Assembly: GCA_963704565.1 (NCBI GenBank)
Contig: OY969917.1
Span: 1,922,001 to 1,986,000 of the forward strand
Direction: 5' to 3'
From: Rhodoblastus sp963704565
GTDB lineage: Bacteria; Pseudomonadota; Alphaproteobacteria; Rhizobiales; Beijerinckiaceae
Length of the DNA: 64,000 nucleotides
In this document: positions 25,247 through 33,929 of the stretch, piece by piece
How positions within the stretch are numbered: the stretch's first letter is position 1
Layout: each line of letters opens with the position of its first letter
Program-made: the position numbers and the translations under genes
Notes under the pieces: generated by a model
What the model was told of the DNA's origin: nothing
The model's input: only the letters and a program-made list of their open reading frames with translations
Database searches by the model: none

Positions 25247-26632
25247 TAGCTCGAAGCCCTGGCCCAGCTCCGGCAGGATCACCTCCGCCGCGCCGATTTT
25301 CTCCTTGAGCGCCTGCATGGCCGTTTCCTCGCCATGGACCAAAAAGGTGCGGCGCGGATTGGCGTGAGCGCGCCAGGCCAGCAGTTCGGCCTGATCGGCA
25401 TGGGCGGAAAAGCCGTTGATGGTGTGGATATGGGCGCGGACCGCGATGTTCTCGCCGAAAATCGTCACCTGGCGCGCGCCGTCGATGATCTGGCGCGCCA
25501 GAGTGCCCTGGGCGGCGAAACCGACGAAGATCACGCTGGAATCGGCGCGGTCGAGATGGCGCAGCAGATGGTGACGGACCCGGCCGCCGGTGCACATGCC
25601 CGAGCCGGCGAGAATGACCGCGCCGCCGCGCAAATTGTTCAGCGCCATGGATTCCGCCTTTTCGCGGGTGAAACGCAGGCCCGGCAAGCCGAAGGGATCG
25701 ACATGTTCGGCGAACAGCCGCGCCGTTTCCTCGCCATAGCCTTCGGGGTGCTTGCGGAAGATTTCGGTCGCCGAAATCGCCATGGGCGAGTCGAGAAAGA
25801 CCGGCAGGGACGGCGGCAGCTTGTTCCGCTCGACGCCCTCGCGCAGATAGAACAGCAGATCCTGCGCCCGCTCCAGCGCGAAAGTGGGAACGATCACCAC
25901 GCCGCCGCGCTGGAACGCCCCGTTGATCGCCTGGTAGAATTCCTCGACCGAAGCGGCGAACGGCCGGTGCAGGCGGTCGCCATAGGTCGTTTCCATGATG
26001 GCGACATCGACGTCGCGCGGCGGGTCGGGGTCGCGCAGCAGCGGCCGTCCGCTATTGCCGAGATCGCCGGAGAACAGGATGCGCCGCGTTTCGCCTTTTT
26101 CGCGCGCCTCGACCAGCACGCTGGCAGAACCCAGAATATGGCCGGCGTCGAAGAAGGTCGCCCGCAGGTCCGGCGAAAGATCGATCGCGCGGCCATAGGC
26201 CGCGACCCGGCCGAAACGGTCGAACACATCCATGGCGTCGAGCAGGGTATAGAGCGGCGCGATCGTTTCGCCCTGCCCGCCGCGCTTTTCGCGCAGCCGG
26301 GCGTGGAAGCGCGCTTCTTCCTCCTGCAGATGCGCGGCGTCGATCAGCACCAGCCGCGCCAGTTCGCGGCTGGCGGCGGTGGCGACGATCTCGCCGCCGA
26401 AACCGCGCTGGACCAGCAAGGGCAGGCGCCCGCAATGGTCGAGGTGGGCGTGAGTCAGCAGGACGAAGTCGATGTCGCGCGCGGCAAAACCGAATTCCTG
26501 CGCATTTTCCTCCTCGATCCGCCGCCCGCCCTGATAGAGGCCGCAATCGACCAGGATTTTGCGCCCCGCCGCCTCCAGCAGGTGGCACGAGCCGGTGACG
26601 CCACGATCGGCGCCGTGAAAGGAGAGTTTCAT
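25244..26632 (-). CDS. Beta-CASP metallo-beta-lactamase-fold hydrolase (probable RNA exonuclease)
   Basis: 462 residues, with the metallo-beta-lactamase core and inserted beta-CASP domain of RNA-processing nucleases. Motif 2 is THAHLDHCG near residue 62, then FDAGHILGSASVLV, SGDLGNSGRPLL, ETTYGDRLH, PTFALERAQDLLFYL, and beta-CASP motifs including HTINGFSAHADQ and LVHGEETAMQ. Two metal ions are expected. Start 26632 overlaps the stop of the LOG gene (ATGA). The exact substrate cannot be told. The stop abuts the three-hairpin repeat. Confidence 0.88.
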   Translation of the reverse strand: MKLSFHGADRGVTGSCHLLEAAGRKILVDCGLYQGGRRIEEENAQEFGFAARDIDFVLLTHAHLDHCGRLPLLVQRGFGGEIVATAASRELARLVLIDAAHLQEEEARFHARLREKRGGQGETIAPLYTLLDAMDVFDRFGRVAAYGRAIDLSPDLRATFFDAGHILGSASVLVEAREKGETRRILFSGDLGNSGRPLLRDPDPPRDVDVAIMETTYGDRLHRPFAASVEEFYQAINGAFQRGGVVIVPTFALERAQDLLFYLREGVERNKLPPSLPVFLDSPMAISATEIFRKHPEGYGEETARLFAEHVDPFGLPGLRFTREKAESMALNNLRGGAVILAGSGMCTGGRVRHHLLRHLDRADSSVIFVGFAAQGTLARQIIDGARQVTIFGENIAVRAHIHTINGFSAHADQAELLAWRAHANPRRTFLVHGEETAMQALKEKIGAAEVILPELGQGFEL

Positions 26633-27621
26633 TTCGTCGCCCTCGCGGCGCTTTCCCAGGCCAGAAGCGAATCGTGAATATCCTGCGCGCTGTCGGCGAA
26701 CCAGAACAGTTCGCGGTCCTCGCGGTCGATCACGCCCTCGGCGACGAGGTAATCGAAATCCACCGCGCCGCGCCAGAATTCCTCGCCGACGAGAATGATC
26801 GGCATCGGGTGGGTCACGCGCGTCTGGACCAGGGTCAGAACCTCGAACAATTCGTCGAATGTGCCATAGCCGCCGGGAAAGGCGACCAAGGCCCGCGCCC
26901 TTTGCATGAAATGCATCTTGCGCAGGGCGAAATAATGGAACTGGAAGCACAGTTCCGGGGTGACATAGGGATTGGGATATTGCTCGTGCGGCAGCGAGAT
27001 ATTGAGGCCGATGGTCTCGGCCCCGGCGTCGAAGGCGCCGCGATTGGCCGCCTCCATGATCCCCGGCCCGCCCCCGGTTATCACCAAAGTCGCGGGCGGC
27101 TCGGCGCCCTGGTTGGCTTCGGCCACCAGCCGGGAGAAATCCCGCGCCACGTCATAAAGCCGGCTCTTGGCGACGATCCTTTCGGCGATCGCCAGTTTCG
27201 CGGCCAGATCCGGGGCGGCGGCCGGCCCGCCGGCGGCGGCCAGCCGGGCGCGCGCCTCGTCGCGGCGCCGATGCGCTTCGGCCGGCTCGCAAATCCGGGT
27301 GCTGCCGAAAACCACGATCGTATGGGCGACGCCATGACGCTGAAGCGCCAGCTCGGTCTTGAGATAATCGAGCATCAGGCGCGGGCCACGCGTTTCGCGG
27401 CTGGCGAGGAAATCGGGATCCTGATAGGCCATCCGGTAAGAGGACGACGCCATGATCCGCTCCAGCCGCGCGGGCGCCAGCGGGTCGTCGAAAGCGGATT
27501 TGGGTTGATCGCTCGGCAAGGGCTCGCGCCGCTTTTGCGGCGGCGCCGGCGGCGGAATGCGCGGAGCGCCCTTGATTCGCGAACCGTTTTTGGGCGTTTT
27601 CGAATTGTCACGCAATTTCAA
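26629..27621 (-). CDS. LOG-family (TIGR00730-like) nucleotide-hydrolase-fold protein
   Basis: 330 residues with the Rossmann fold of the LOG family, often mislabelled lysine decarboxylase. Diagnostic motifs: VVFGSTRI, ITGGGPGIMEAANRGAFDAG and FPGGYGTFDELFEVLTLVQ (the PGGxGTxxE site). Some members release cytokinin bases from nucleotides, others hydrolyse purine nucleotides; the longer form here, with a proline- and lysine-rich N-terminus of about 60 residues, is common in alphaproteobacteria and of unknown role. It is coupled by ATGA to the hydrolase downstream. Confidence 0.85.
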   Translation of the reverse strand: MKLRDNSKTPKNGSRIKGAPRIPPPAPPQKRREPLPSDQPKSAFDDPLAPARLERIMASSSYRMAYQDPDFLASRETRGPRLMLDYLKTELALQRHGVAHTIVVFGSTRICEPAEAHRRRDEARARLAAAGGPAAAPDLAAKLAIAERIVAKSRLYDVARDFSRLVAEANQGAEPPATLVITGGGPGIMEAANRGAFDAGAETIGLNISLPHEQYPNPYVTPELCFQFHYFALRKMHFMQRARALVAFPGGYGTFDELFEVLTLVQTRVTHPMPIILVGEEFWRGAVDFDYLVAEGVIDREDRELFWFADSAQDIHDSLLAWESAARATK

Positions 27622-27706
27622 ATTCCTCCGGGGCGCCAGCCGCGCTCAAATTATAAGCACGAATCGAAGGATCGCTTAATGGAGACCGGTCCTGGAAAGA
27701 TAAAAT

Positions 27707-28825
27707 TTAGGGCCCGGTTCCGCCGCGCCCGGCGTCGAGCGAGACCGATTTGACCTGGGCAAACACCTTCTGGCCCGTCGCGAAACCCAATTCCTCCCAC
27801 GATTTCCGGGTCATGCGCGCCAGCAGGCGCGCGCCCTCGCCATTTTCGCCGAGCGCGACCGCCGCCACGACCTCGACCGCGTCGAGCGGATTCATCGCCA
27901 CCACCCGCGCCGGCAGGACGTTGAGAATCGAGCTGCGGCCCGGCGCCTCGCGCGCCAGACTGACCGCGCTGGCGAGAATATGGACGCGCCGCGCCTCGCC
28001 GATGGACGCCCCCGGCGCCGGGGCGAGAAAGCGGCCGCCGGCGACAGCGACCGCGATCAGGCCAAACGCCGCGTCAACCGCCTCGACCACGCCTTTCAGG
28101 CTGACCGCCGCCTCGTGCGCACGCGCCAGCGGCGAAGCGGGATCGCCCTGCGCCTCGGCCAGCGCGCCGGCGCCGACGACGCGGCCCTGTTCGATCAGGA
28201 CGATGTGATCGGCCAGACGCTCGACCTCGGCAATGTCATGGCTGATATAGACGATGGGCAGCGCGAAACGGTCGCGCAATTTTTCGATGAAGGGCAGGAT
28301 TTCCGCCTTGGCGCCACGATCGAGCGCCGACAGGGGCTCGTCCATCAGCAGCAATTTGGGCTGGGTGAGCAAGGCGCGGCCGATGCCGACGCGCTGGCGC
28401 TCGCCGCCCGAGAGATGGCGCGGCGAACGGTCGAGCAGCGCGCGCAGGCCAAGCAGGTCCAGAACCTCGTCGAAATCGACGCGCGGGCGGCCGGACGGCT
28501 TGTCCTTCGGGGCGCCGAACAGCAGGTTCTTGCGCACCGAAAGATGGGGGAACAGGCTCGCTTCCTGAAAGACATAGCCCAGGGGGCGCCGGTGGGTCGG
28601 AACAAAGGTTATGTCAGGCGTCTGCCAGAGCTCTTCCCCAACCGAAAAATATCCGTCCTTCACCCGGTTCAGCCCGGCGATGCAACGCAGAATCGTGGTC
28701 TTGCCGCAGCCCGACGGGCCGAACAAGGCGGTGACGCCTTGCGCCGGCGCCTCGAAAGCGGCGTCGAGGGCGAATTTGCCGAAAGCGCCGCGAAAGCGGG
28801 CGCGGATCGCGTCCTGGTCCGTCAC
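27707..28825 (-). CDS. modC: Molybdate ABC transporter ATP-binding protein
   Basis: ATPase of the molybdate importer. 372 residues: Walker A FGPSGCGKTTIL, Q-loop YVFQEASLFPHLSV, signature LSGGERQRVGIGRAL, Walker B LLLMDEPLSALD, switch His in YISHDIAEVE. The C-terminal part from about residue 295 is a Mop/TOBE molybdate-binding domain (GRSSILNVLPARV, ARMTRKSWEELGF). The GTG start at 28825 overlaps the modB stop (GTGA). Confidence 0.95.
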   Translation of the reverse strand: MTDQDAIRARFRGAFGKFALDAAFEAPAQGVTALFGPSGCGKTTILRCIAGLNRVKDGYFSVGEELWQTPDITFVPTHRRPLGYVFQEASLFPHLSVRKNLLFGAPKDKPSGRPRVDFDEVLDLLGLRALLDRSPRHLSGGERQRVGIGRALLTQPKLLLMDEPLSALDRGAKAEILPFIEKLRDRFALPIVYISHDIAEVERLADHIVLIEQGRVVGAGALAEAQGDPASPLARAHEAAVSLKGVVEAVDAAFGLIAVAVAGGRFLAPAPGASIGEARRVHILASAVSLAREAPGRSSILNVLPARVVAMNPLDAVEVVAAVALGENGEGARLLARMTRKSWEELGFATGQKVFAQVKSVSLDAGRGGTGP

Positions 28826-29502
28826 TTGAGCCTCGCGAAAAACTTTTCGCTGAAAATCATGGCCAGGATCACGATCAATGCGAAGCCCACCATGCCGGCG
28901 GCCAAAAGATTGGCCTCGCGCCATTGCATGGTCTCGACGAAATCGAAAATGGCGGTGGACAGAACGCGGGTGCGGCCGGGAACATTGCCGCCGATCATCA
29001 GCACGACGCCGAATTCGCCGATGGTGTGGGCGAAGCCCAGCACCGCGCCCGACAACAAGCCGGGACTCGCCAGCGGCAGGGCGACCGCCCAGAAGGCCCG
29101 CCGGGGCGAGGCGCGCAAAGTGGCGGCGGCTTCGAGCGGCCGGTCGCCGATGGCGTGAAAAGCGTTGCGGATCGGCTGGACGACGAAAGGCAGGCCCGCC
29201 ACGACCGAGCCGATGACCAGGCCGGTGAAGGTGAAGGCGAGAGTGCGCGCGCCCCACAGGCCGGCGAGCGCCCCGCCGGGACCGTCGGGTCCGAGCAGGA
29301 TCAGCAGATAGAATCCGAGCACGGTCGGCGGCAGCACCATCGGCAAGGCGACGACGGCCGCAACGATTTCCTTCCATCGCGCCTTGGAGCGCGCCAGCCA
29401 CCAGGCCAGCGGCGTCGCCACGACCAGCAGGGCGAGGGTCGCGACGCTCGCCAGCGCCAGGGTCAGGCGAACCGGCTCCCAGATGTTTTGCAGCGCGTCC
29501 AT
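28822..29502 (-). CDS. modB: Molybdate ABC transporter permease
   Basis: 226-residue inner-membrane permease with about five to six helices. The conserved cytoplasmic loop that contacts ModC is EAAATLRASPRRAFWAVALP, followed by GLLSGAVLGFAHTIGEFG; VLPPTVLGFYLLILLG is also typical of ModB. It lies 6 bases after modA and overlaps modC by four. Confidence 0.95.
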   Translation of the reverse strand: MDALQNIWEPVRLTLALASVATLALLVVATPLAWWLARSKARWKEIVAAVVALPMVLPPTVLGFYLLILLGPDGPGGALAGLWGARTLAFTFTGLVIGSVVAGLPFVVQPIRNAFHAIGDRPLEAAATLRASPRRAFWAVALPLASPGLLSGAVLGFAHTIGEFGVVLMIGGNVPGRTRVLSTAIFDFVETMQWREANLLAAGMVGFALIVILAMIFSEKFFARLK

Positions 29503-29508
29503 CGCCTG

Positions 29509-30249
29509 TCAGGGCAAAGCGTAGCCGAAGCGCTCGACGATGGCGCGCGCCTCCGGCCCCTTGAGGAAGGCGAGAAAGGCTTTTGCCGCTTCGTCATGCT
29601 CGGCGCGTTTCAGCAGTACGGCGTCCTGGCGGATCGGCGCGTAGAGCCGGGCCGGGACGACCCAGCGCGTTCCTTCCTTCATGCGATAAAGCTGCGACAA
29701 CGCCACGAAACCGGCCTCGGCGTTTTTGGTGTCCACGAACTGGAAAGCCTGGCCGATGCTGGTCCCCTGGACGAGCTTCGGCTCAAGCTTGTCATAGACG
29801 CCGAGCGCCTTCATGGTTTCGATCGCCGCAGCCCCATAGGGCGCGGATTTGGGATTGGCGATGGAAAGTTTCGCAAAGGCGCCGCTCTTGAGCGCCTCGT
29901 CGCCCATGGTCACGTCGATCACCTTGCTCCACAGCACCAGCTTGCCGATGGCGTAGGTGAAGCGGCTGCCGGCGACGCCGAAACCGTTCTCGACCGCGCT
30001 TTTCGGGCGCTCCTCGTCCGCCGAGAGCAGGATCTGGAAGGGCGCGCCATGGGTGATCTGGGTGTAGAAAACCCCCGACGCGCCGAAGCTCAGCAGCACG
30101 TCATTCCCGGTCTTCCGCTTGAACAGCGCGGCGATTTCCTTGGCCGGTTCGGTGAAATTGGCCGCGACCGCGACCTGAACCTGCGCCGCCTCGGCGCGAA
30201 CGGCGAGCAGCGACAACAGGCCGCCAATGACAAGCGCTTTCAACCTCAT
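29509..30249 (-). CDS. modA: Molybdate-binding periplasmic protein
   Basis: 246 residues. Signal peptide MRLKALVIGGLLSLLAVRAEA, then VAVAANFTEPAKEIAALF and LSFGASGVFYTQITHGAPF, both lining the oxyanion pocket, KLVLWS, NPKSAPYGAAAIETM and EAGFVALSQL. Captures molybdate for ModBC. ATG 30249 is preferred over 30282 because a GGAGGC motif lies 5 bases before it and the signal peptide starts there. First gene of modABC. No ModE gene or clear ModE site was found. Confidence 0.93.
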   Translation of the reverse strand: MRLKALVIGGLLSLLAVRAEAAQVQVAVAANFTEPAKEIAALFKRKTGNDVLLSFGASGVFYTQITHGAPFQILLSADEERPKSAVENGFGVAGSRFTYAIGKLVLWSKVIDVTMGDEALKSGAFAKLSIANPKSAPYGAAAIETMKALGVYDKLEPKLVQGTSIGQAFQFVDTKNAEAGFVALSQLYRMKEGTRWVVPARLYAPIRQDAVLLKRAEHDEAAKAFLAFLKGPEARAIVERFGYALP

Positions 30250-30493
30250 GAATGCCTCCGAAAAATTCCATCGCCCGATCATGCACGGCCGCGATCGCGT
30301 CGCAACCTCAATGTCATTTCCAATTACATATTGTGGAAAAAGAAGGCAGGCGAACTTTCGTCCTTGCCGGACATGACGGAAATTTCATCTTGCCCGCACT
30401 TTCCATTGGCGCCGCCGCCGCCCATATTCCGGGCGTCCGGCCATGCCCCCATAGGCCGGTCCCGCAGGAAATCTGCGCCAGAGGAGTCGCGCG

Positions 30494-31231
30494 ATGTCGC
30501 CCGAAGAACGCCAGTTGCTGTCCGAATTGTTCGACCGCGTCCGCGCGCAGTCGAATGCGCCGCGCGACCGCGACGCCGAAAATTTCATCGCCGACGCCGT
30601 GCGCGCCCAGCCCTATGCGCCTTATCTGCTCGCCCAGGCGGTAATCGTGCAGGATCACGCCTTGGGCGCGGCCGATCAGAAAATGCAGGAAATGCAGGCC
30701 GAAATCACCCGCCTTCAGCAGCAGGCGCAACCCGCCGCGCCGCAAGGCGGCGGCGGTTTCCTGGGCGGCCTGTTCGGCGGCGGGCGCCCGGCGCCCCAGC
30801 CGCAGCCCGGCCCGGCGCCCTCGCCCTGGGGCGCGCCGCCGCAGCCGCAGGCCTATGCGCCGCCTCAGCAGCAGGCTTTCGCCCCGCCTGAGCCTGGCCC
30901 GCCCCCCTCCCCCTGGGGCGCGCCGCAGCCGGCGCAAGGCGGCGGCTTCCTGCGCAACGCCATGGGCGCGGCGGCGGGCGTCGCCGGCGGCGTGCTGCTG
31001 GCCGATTCGCTGCGCGGCCTGATGTCGGGCGGCGGTCATGGCGGTGGCATGGGCGCCGGCCTGTTCGGCGGCGGACTCGGAGGCCAAGCTTTGGGCGGTC
31101 AAGGGACGGGCGGCGGCGAGACCGTCGTCAACAATTATTACGATTCCAGCGCCGACGATTCGAACCTGTCCGACGCCGATGATTCGAGCAATGATTTTTC
31201 CGGCGACGACAATTTCAGCTCGGACGTCTGA
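30494..31231 (+). CDS. DUF2076 family protein
   Basis: 245 residues. The conserved N-terminal helix domain (SPEERQLLSELFDRVRAQ, RDRDAENFIADAVRAQPYA, YLLAQAVIVQDHAL, a short coiled coil) is followed by a proline-, glutamine- and glycine-rich linker with the repeated SPWGAP, a glycine-rich segment (FLRNAMGAAAGVAGGVLLADSLRG) and an acidic Asp/Ser tail. Annotated elsewhere as a periplasmic ligand-binding sensor domain; function unknown. GAGG precedes ATG 30494. Confidence 0.88.
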   Translation: MSPEERQLLSELFDRVRAQSNAPRDRDAENFIADAVRAQPYAPYLLAQAVIVQDHALGAADQKMQEMQAEITRLQQQAQPAAPQGGGGFLGGLFGGGRPAPQPQPGPAPSPWGAPPQPQAYAPPQQQAFAPPEPGPPPSPWGAPQPAQGGGFLRNAMGAAAGVAGGVLLADSLRGLMSGGGHGGGMGAGLFGGGLGGQALGGQGTGGGETVVNNYYDSSADDSNLSDADDSSNDFSGDDNFSSDV

Positions 31232-31259
31232 GTTTTCCCGAGCCAGACTCAAAGCCACA

Positions 31260-31286
31260 GGACGCGCTTCGAAACGAAGCGCGTCC
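31260..31286. terminator. Hairpin terminator between convergent genes
   Basis: Perfect 12-bp stem GGACGCGCTTCG/CGAAGCGCGTCC with an AAA loop, between the DUF2076 gene and irr. T-runs are short on both sides; likely bidirectional. Confidence 0.65.
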
Positions 31287-31314
31287 TTCTGGCGTTCAAG
31301 CCAGGGGCGGAGCC

Positions 31315-31836
31315 CTATTGCGGCGCCTTGCGGCGCAGGCGAATCATCACATCGACCCGTGCGATTTCCCAGCCTTCGGGCGGTTCGGGCAGGCGGCTGA
31401 AATCGATCAGCTCCTTGGGCAGGTCGGTGAGCATATGGGTTTCGTCATCTACGACGAAATGCTGATGATCGTTGAGATTGGTGTCGAAATAGGTCTTGGC
31501 GCCGTCCACCGTGACTTCCTTCAACAGGCCGGCGGAGGTGAACTGGTTGAGGGTGTTGTAAACGGTGGCGAGCGAGATCGGAGCGCGCGCGGCGATCGCC
31601 TCCTCGTAGAGGCGTTCGGCCGTGACATGGCGGTCGCCGCCGCCGAACAGCAGCCAGCCGAGGCGCAGACGCTGGCGCGTCGGCCGCAGGCCCGCTTCGC
31701 TCAATTTGCGGCGCAGGTCGTGCACGGGGCAGCCGTTGAGGTCGGCCCCGGCGGCGGTCGCGACATAAACCGCGCCTTCTTTCGCGCTGCGTCCGACCGC
31801 GCGACGGACACGCGGCGCGCTTGCCCTCTTCTCCAT
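31315..31836 (-). CDS. irr: Iron response regulator, Fur family
   Basis: Transcriptional regulator that represses heme synthesis and controls iron genes when heme is scarce. 173 residues with an alphaproteobacterial Irr layout: NGCPVHDLRRKL (putative heme regulatory Cys-Pro), GLRPTRQRLRLGWLLFGGGD, the winged-helix SLATVYNTLNQFTSAGLL, TYFDTNLNDHQHFVVDDETH (metal/heme-binding histidines) and an acidic-basic end. Start 31836 is chosen because AAGGAAA lies upstream; the frame reaches 31890. Its position divergent from fabA-fabB-fabI is conserved in this group. Confidence 0.88.
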   Translation of the reverse strand: MEKRASAPRVRRAVGRSAKEGAVYVATAAGADLNGCPVHDLRRKLSEAGLRPTRQRLRLGWLLFGGGDRHVTAERLYEEAIAARAPISLATVYNTLNQFTSAGLLKEVTVDGAKTYFDTNLNDHQHFVVDDETHMLTDLPKELIDFSRLPEPPEGWEIARVDVMIRLRRKAPQ

Positions 31837-32140
31837 CCGAATTTCCTTGTTCTTCCCGCTCCGGCGAATTTTCGCGCTTTGGGGAAACATTTGTGCTCGC
31901 CCGGCAATTCGGAAATTCCGCGCGGCCCAGAACCCGCGCTCCGCCCCGATATAGACTTTTGCGCGCGGGCCGGCAATAAGCTCGCCCGCGAGGCCGGCGC
32001 CGCGCGCGGAAAATGCGTTTTGCCGCGTCTTTCGGCCCGGCCAGGGCTATGTTAGAAGGCGCGTTCAACATTCCGGCGGCGATGGCGCGCCGGAAGGGTA
32101 GTCAACCGGCCCCAGGGGCCGAACCAGGGAAAAGTCCCCC
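31837..32140. other. Divergent promoter region irr / fabA
   Basis: About 304 bases without a gene. An imperfect inverted repeat with arms ATGTT and AACAT (32049-32071, centre GGCGCG) lies about 70 bases before fabA and could be an operator. No recognisable Irr box (ICE) was found by eye. The rest shows only GC-rich spacer. Confidence 0.4.
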
Positions 32141-32656
32141 ATGGGCGAAAGACGCTCGCAATTCGCGTATGAAGACCTTCTGGCTTGCGGTCGCGGCGAG
32201 CTGTTCGGCCAAGGCAACGCCCAATTGCCCTTGCCGCCGATGCTGATGTTCGACCGCATCGTCGAGATCGTCGAAGAGGGCGGCGCCCACGGCAAGGGCC
32301 ATATCCGCGCCGAATTCGACATCAAGCCCGATCTCTGGTTCTTCGGCTGTCATTTTCAGGGCGACCCCGTCATGCCGGGCTGTCTCGGCCTCGACGCCCT
32401 GTGGCAGCTCACCGGATTCTTCCTCGGCTGGCTCGGGCTTCCCGGTCGCGGGCGGGCGCTGGGCGTCGGCGAAGTGAAATTCGCCGATCAGGTGCTGCCG
32501 ACGGTGAAAAAAGTCGTCTATGGCGTCGATTTCAGGCGCGTGATGAAGGGCAAGCTCAAGCTCGGAATCGCCGATGGCTGGCTCGAAGCCGACGGCAAGC
32601 GCATTTATGAAGTGAAGGACATGCGCGTCGGCCTGTTCCAGCCCGCCGGCGCCTGA
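32141..32656 (+). CDS. fabA: 3-hydroxydecanoyl-ACP dehydratase/isomerase
   Basis: Branch-point enzyme of anaerobic unsaturated fatty-acid synthesis: dehydrates 3-hydroxydecanoyl-ACP and isomerises the double bond. 171 residues, hot-dog fold, with LPLPPMLMFDRIVEI, the catalytic His in FGCHFQGDPVMPGCLGLDA, and KVVYGVDFRRVMKGKLKLGI. GGGAAAAG lies upstream of ATG 32141. First of three co-directional genes. Confidence 0.96.
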   Translation: MGERRSQFAYEDLLACGRGELFGQGNAQLPLPPMLMFDRIVEIVEEGGAHGKGHIRAEFDIKPDLWFFGCHFQGDPVMPGCLGLDALWQLTGFFLGWLGLPGRGRALGVGEVKFADQVLPTVKKVVYGVDFRRVMKGKLKLGIADGWLEADGKRIYEVKDMRVGLFQPAGA

Positions 32657-32694
32657 GCGCCTGCGTCAAGGACGCCGTCCACAAGGAGGACATC

Positions 32695-33915
32695 ATGAGA
32701 CGCGTCGTCGTCACCGGCATCGGCATTGTCTCCGCCATCGGCAACAACGCCGAGGAAGTCACGGCCTCGTTGCGCGCCGCGCGATCGGGAATCGTGCGGG
32801 CCGACAAATATGCCGAACTCGGCTTCCGTTGCCAGGTCCACGGCGCCCCGACGCTCGATCCGGAAAAGGTCGTCGATCGCCGCGCCATGCGCTTCCATGC
32901 GACCGGCACCGCCTGGAACCATGTCGCCATGGATCAGGCCATCGCCAATTCCGGCCTGGAGGCGGGCGACATTTCCAATCCGCGAACCGGCATCATCATG
33001 GGCTCGGGCGGCCCCTCGACCCGCGTCATTGTCGAATCGGCCGACATCACGCGTTCCAAGGGGCCGAAGCGCGTCGGGCCCTTCGCCGTGCCCAAGGCCA
33101 TGTCCTCGACCGCTTCGGCGACGCTGGCCACCTGGTTCAAGATCAAGGGCGTCAATTATTCGATCTCGTCGGCCTGCGCCACGTCGTCGCATTGCATCGG
33201 CAACGCCGCCGAAATGATCCAATATGGCAAGCAGGACGTGATGTTCGCCGGCGGCTGCGAGGATCTGGACTGGACGCTTTCCGTCCTGTTCGACGCCATG
33301 GGCGCCATGTCCTCTTCCTACAACGACACGCCGGCCACCGCTTCGCGCGCCTATGACGCCGACCGCGACGGTTTCGTGATCGCCGGCGGCGCCGGCGTGG
33401 TGGTGCTCGAGGAATATGAGCGGGCCAAGGCGCGCGGCGCCAAAATCTACGCCGAACTCGCCGGCTATGGCCTGACCTCGGACGGCCATGACATGGTCGC
33501 GCCGTCGGGCGAAGGCGCCGAGCGCTGCATGCGCATGGCGCTGGAGACCTGCAAAATTCCGATCGATTATATCAATCCGCACGCCACCTCGACCCCGGTC
33601 GGCGACCTCAAGGAGATCGAGGCGATCCGCAAAGTGTTCGGCGCCGACAAATGCCCGCCGATTTCGGCCACCAAATCGCTGACCGGCCATTCGCTCGGCG
33701 CGGCGGGGGTGCAGGAGGCGATCTATTGCCTGCTGATGCAGCAGAATGATTTTATTTGCGAAAGCGCCAATATCGTCCATCTCGACCCGGCCTTCGCGGA
33801 TATGAACATTCTGCGCCAGCGCCGGGACAACCAGCGGCTGGGCGTCGTCCTGTCCAATTCCTTCGGCTTCGGCGGCACCAACGCCACGCTGATCTTCAAA
33901 CATATCGACGCTTGA
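32695..33915 (+). CDS. fabB: 3-oxoacyl-ACP synthase I
   Basis: Elongating ketosynthase that works with FabA to keep the cis double bond. 406 residues with the Cys-His-His triad: Cys in SSACATSSHCIG, His in NPHATSTPVGD, His in TKSLTGHSLGAAG; ends SNSFGFGGTNATLIF. Thirty-eight bases after fabA, with AAGGAGG at 32683-32689. Confidence 0.96.
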   Translation: MRRVVVTGIGIVSAIGNNAEEVTASLRAARSGIVRADKYAELGFRCQVHGAPTLDPEKVVDRRAMRFHATGTAWNHVAMDQAIANSGLEAGDISNPRTGIIMGSGGPSTRVIVESADITRSKGPKRVGPFAVPKAMSSTASATLATWFKIKGVNYSISSACATSSHCIGNAAEMIQYGKQDVMFAGGCEDLDWTLSVLFDAMGAMSSSYNDTPATASRAYDADRDGFVIAGGAGVVVLEEYERAKARGAKIYAELAGYGLTSDGHDMVAPSGEGAERCMRMALETCKIPIDYINPHATSTPVGDLKEIEAIRKVFGADKCPPISATKSLTGHSLGAAGVQEAIYCLLMQQNDFICESANIVHLDPAFADMNILRQRRDNQRLGVVLSNSFGFGGTNATLIFKHIDA

Positions 33916-33929
33916 CCGAGAGTTCGCGG

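Noticed and set aside
30250..30493. Possible ModE-type operator before modA
   Set aside because: A weak A/T-rich imperfect palindrome near 30,325 does not match the ModE consensus; no modE gene is in the window.
28924..30891. 655-codon plus-strand frame across modA/modB
   Set aside because: Antisense of modB and modA; no recognisable domain.
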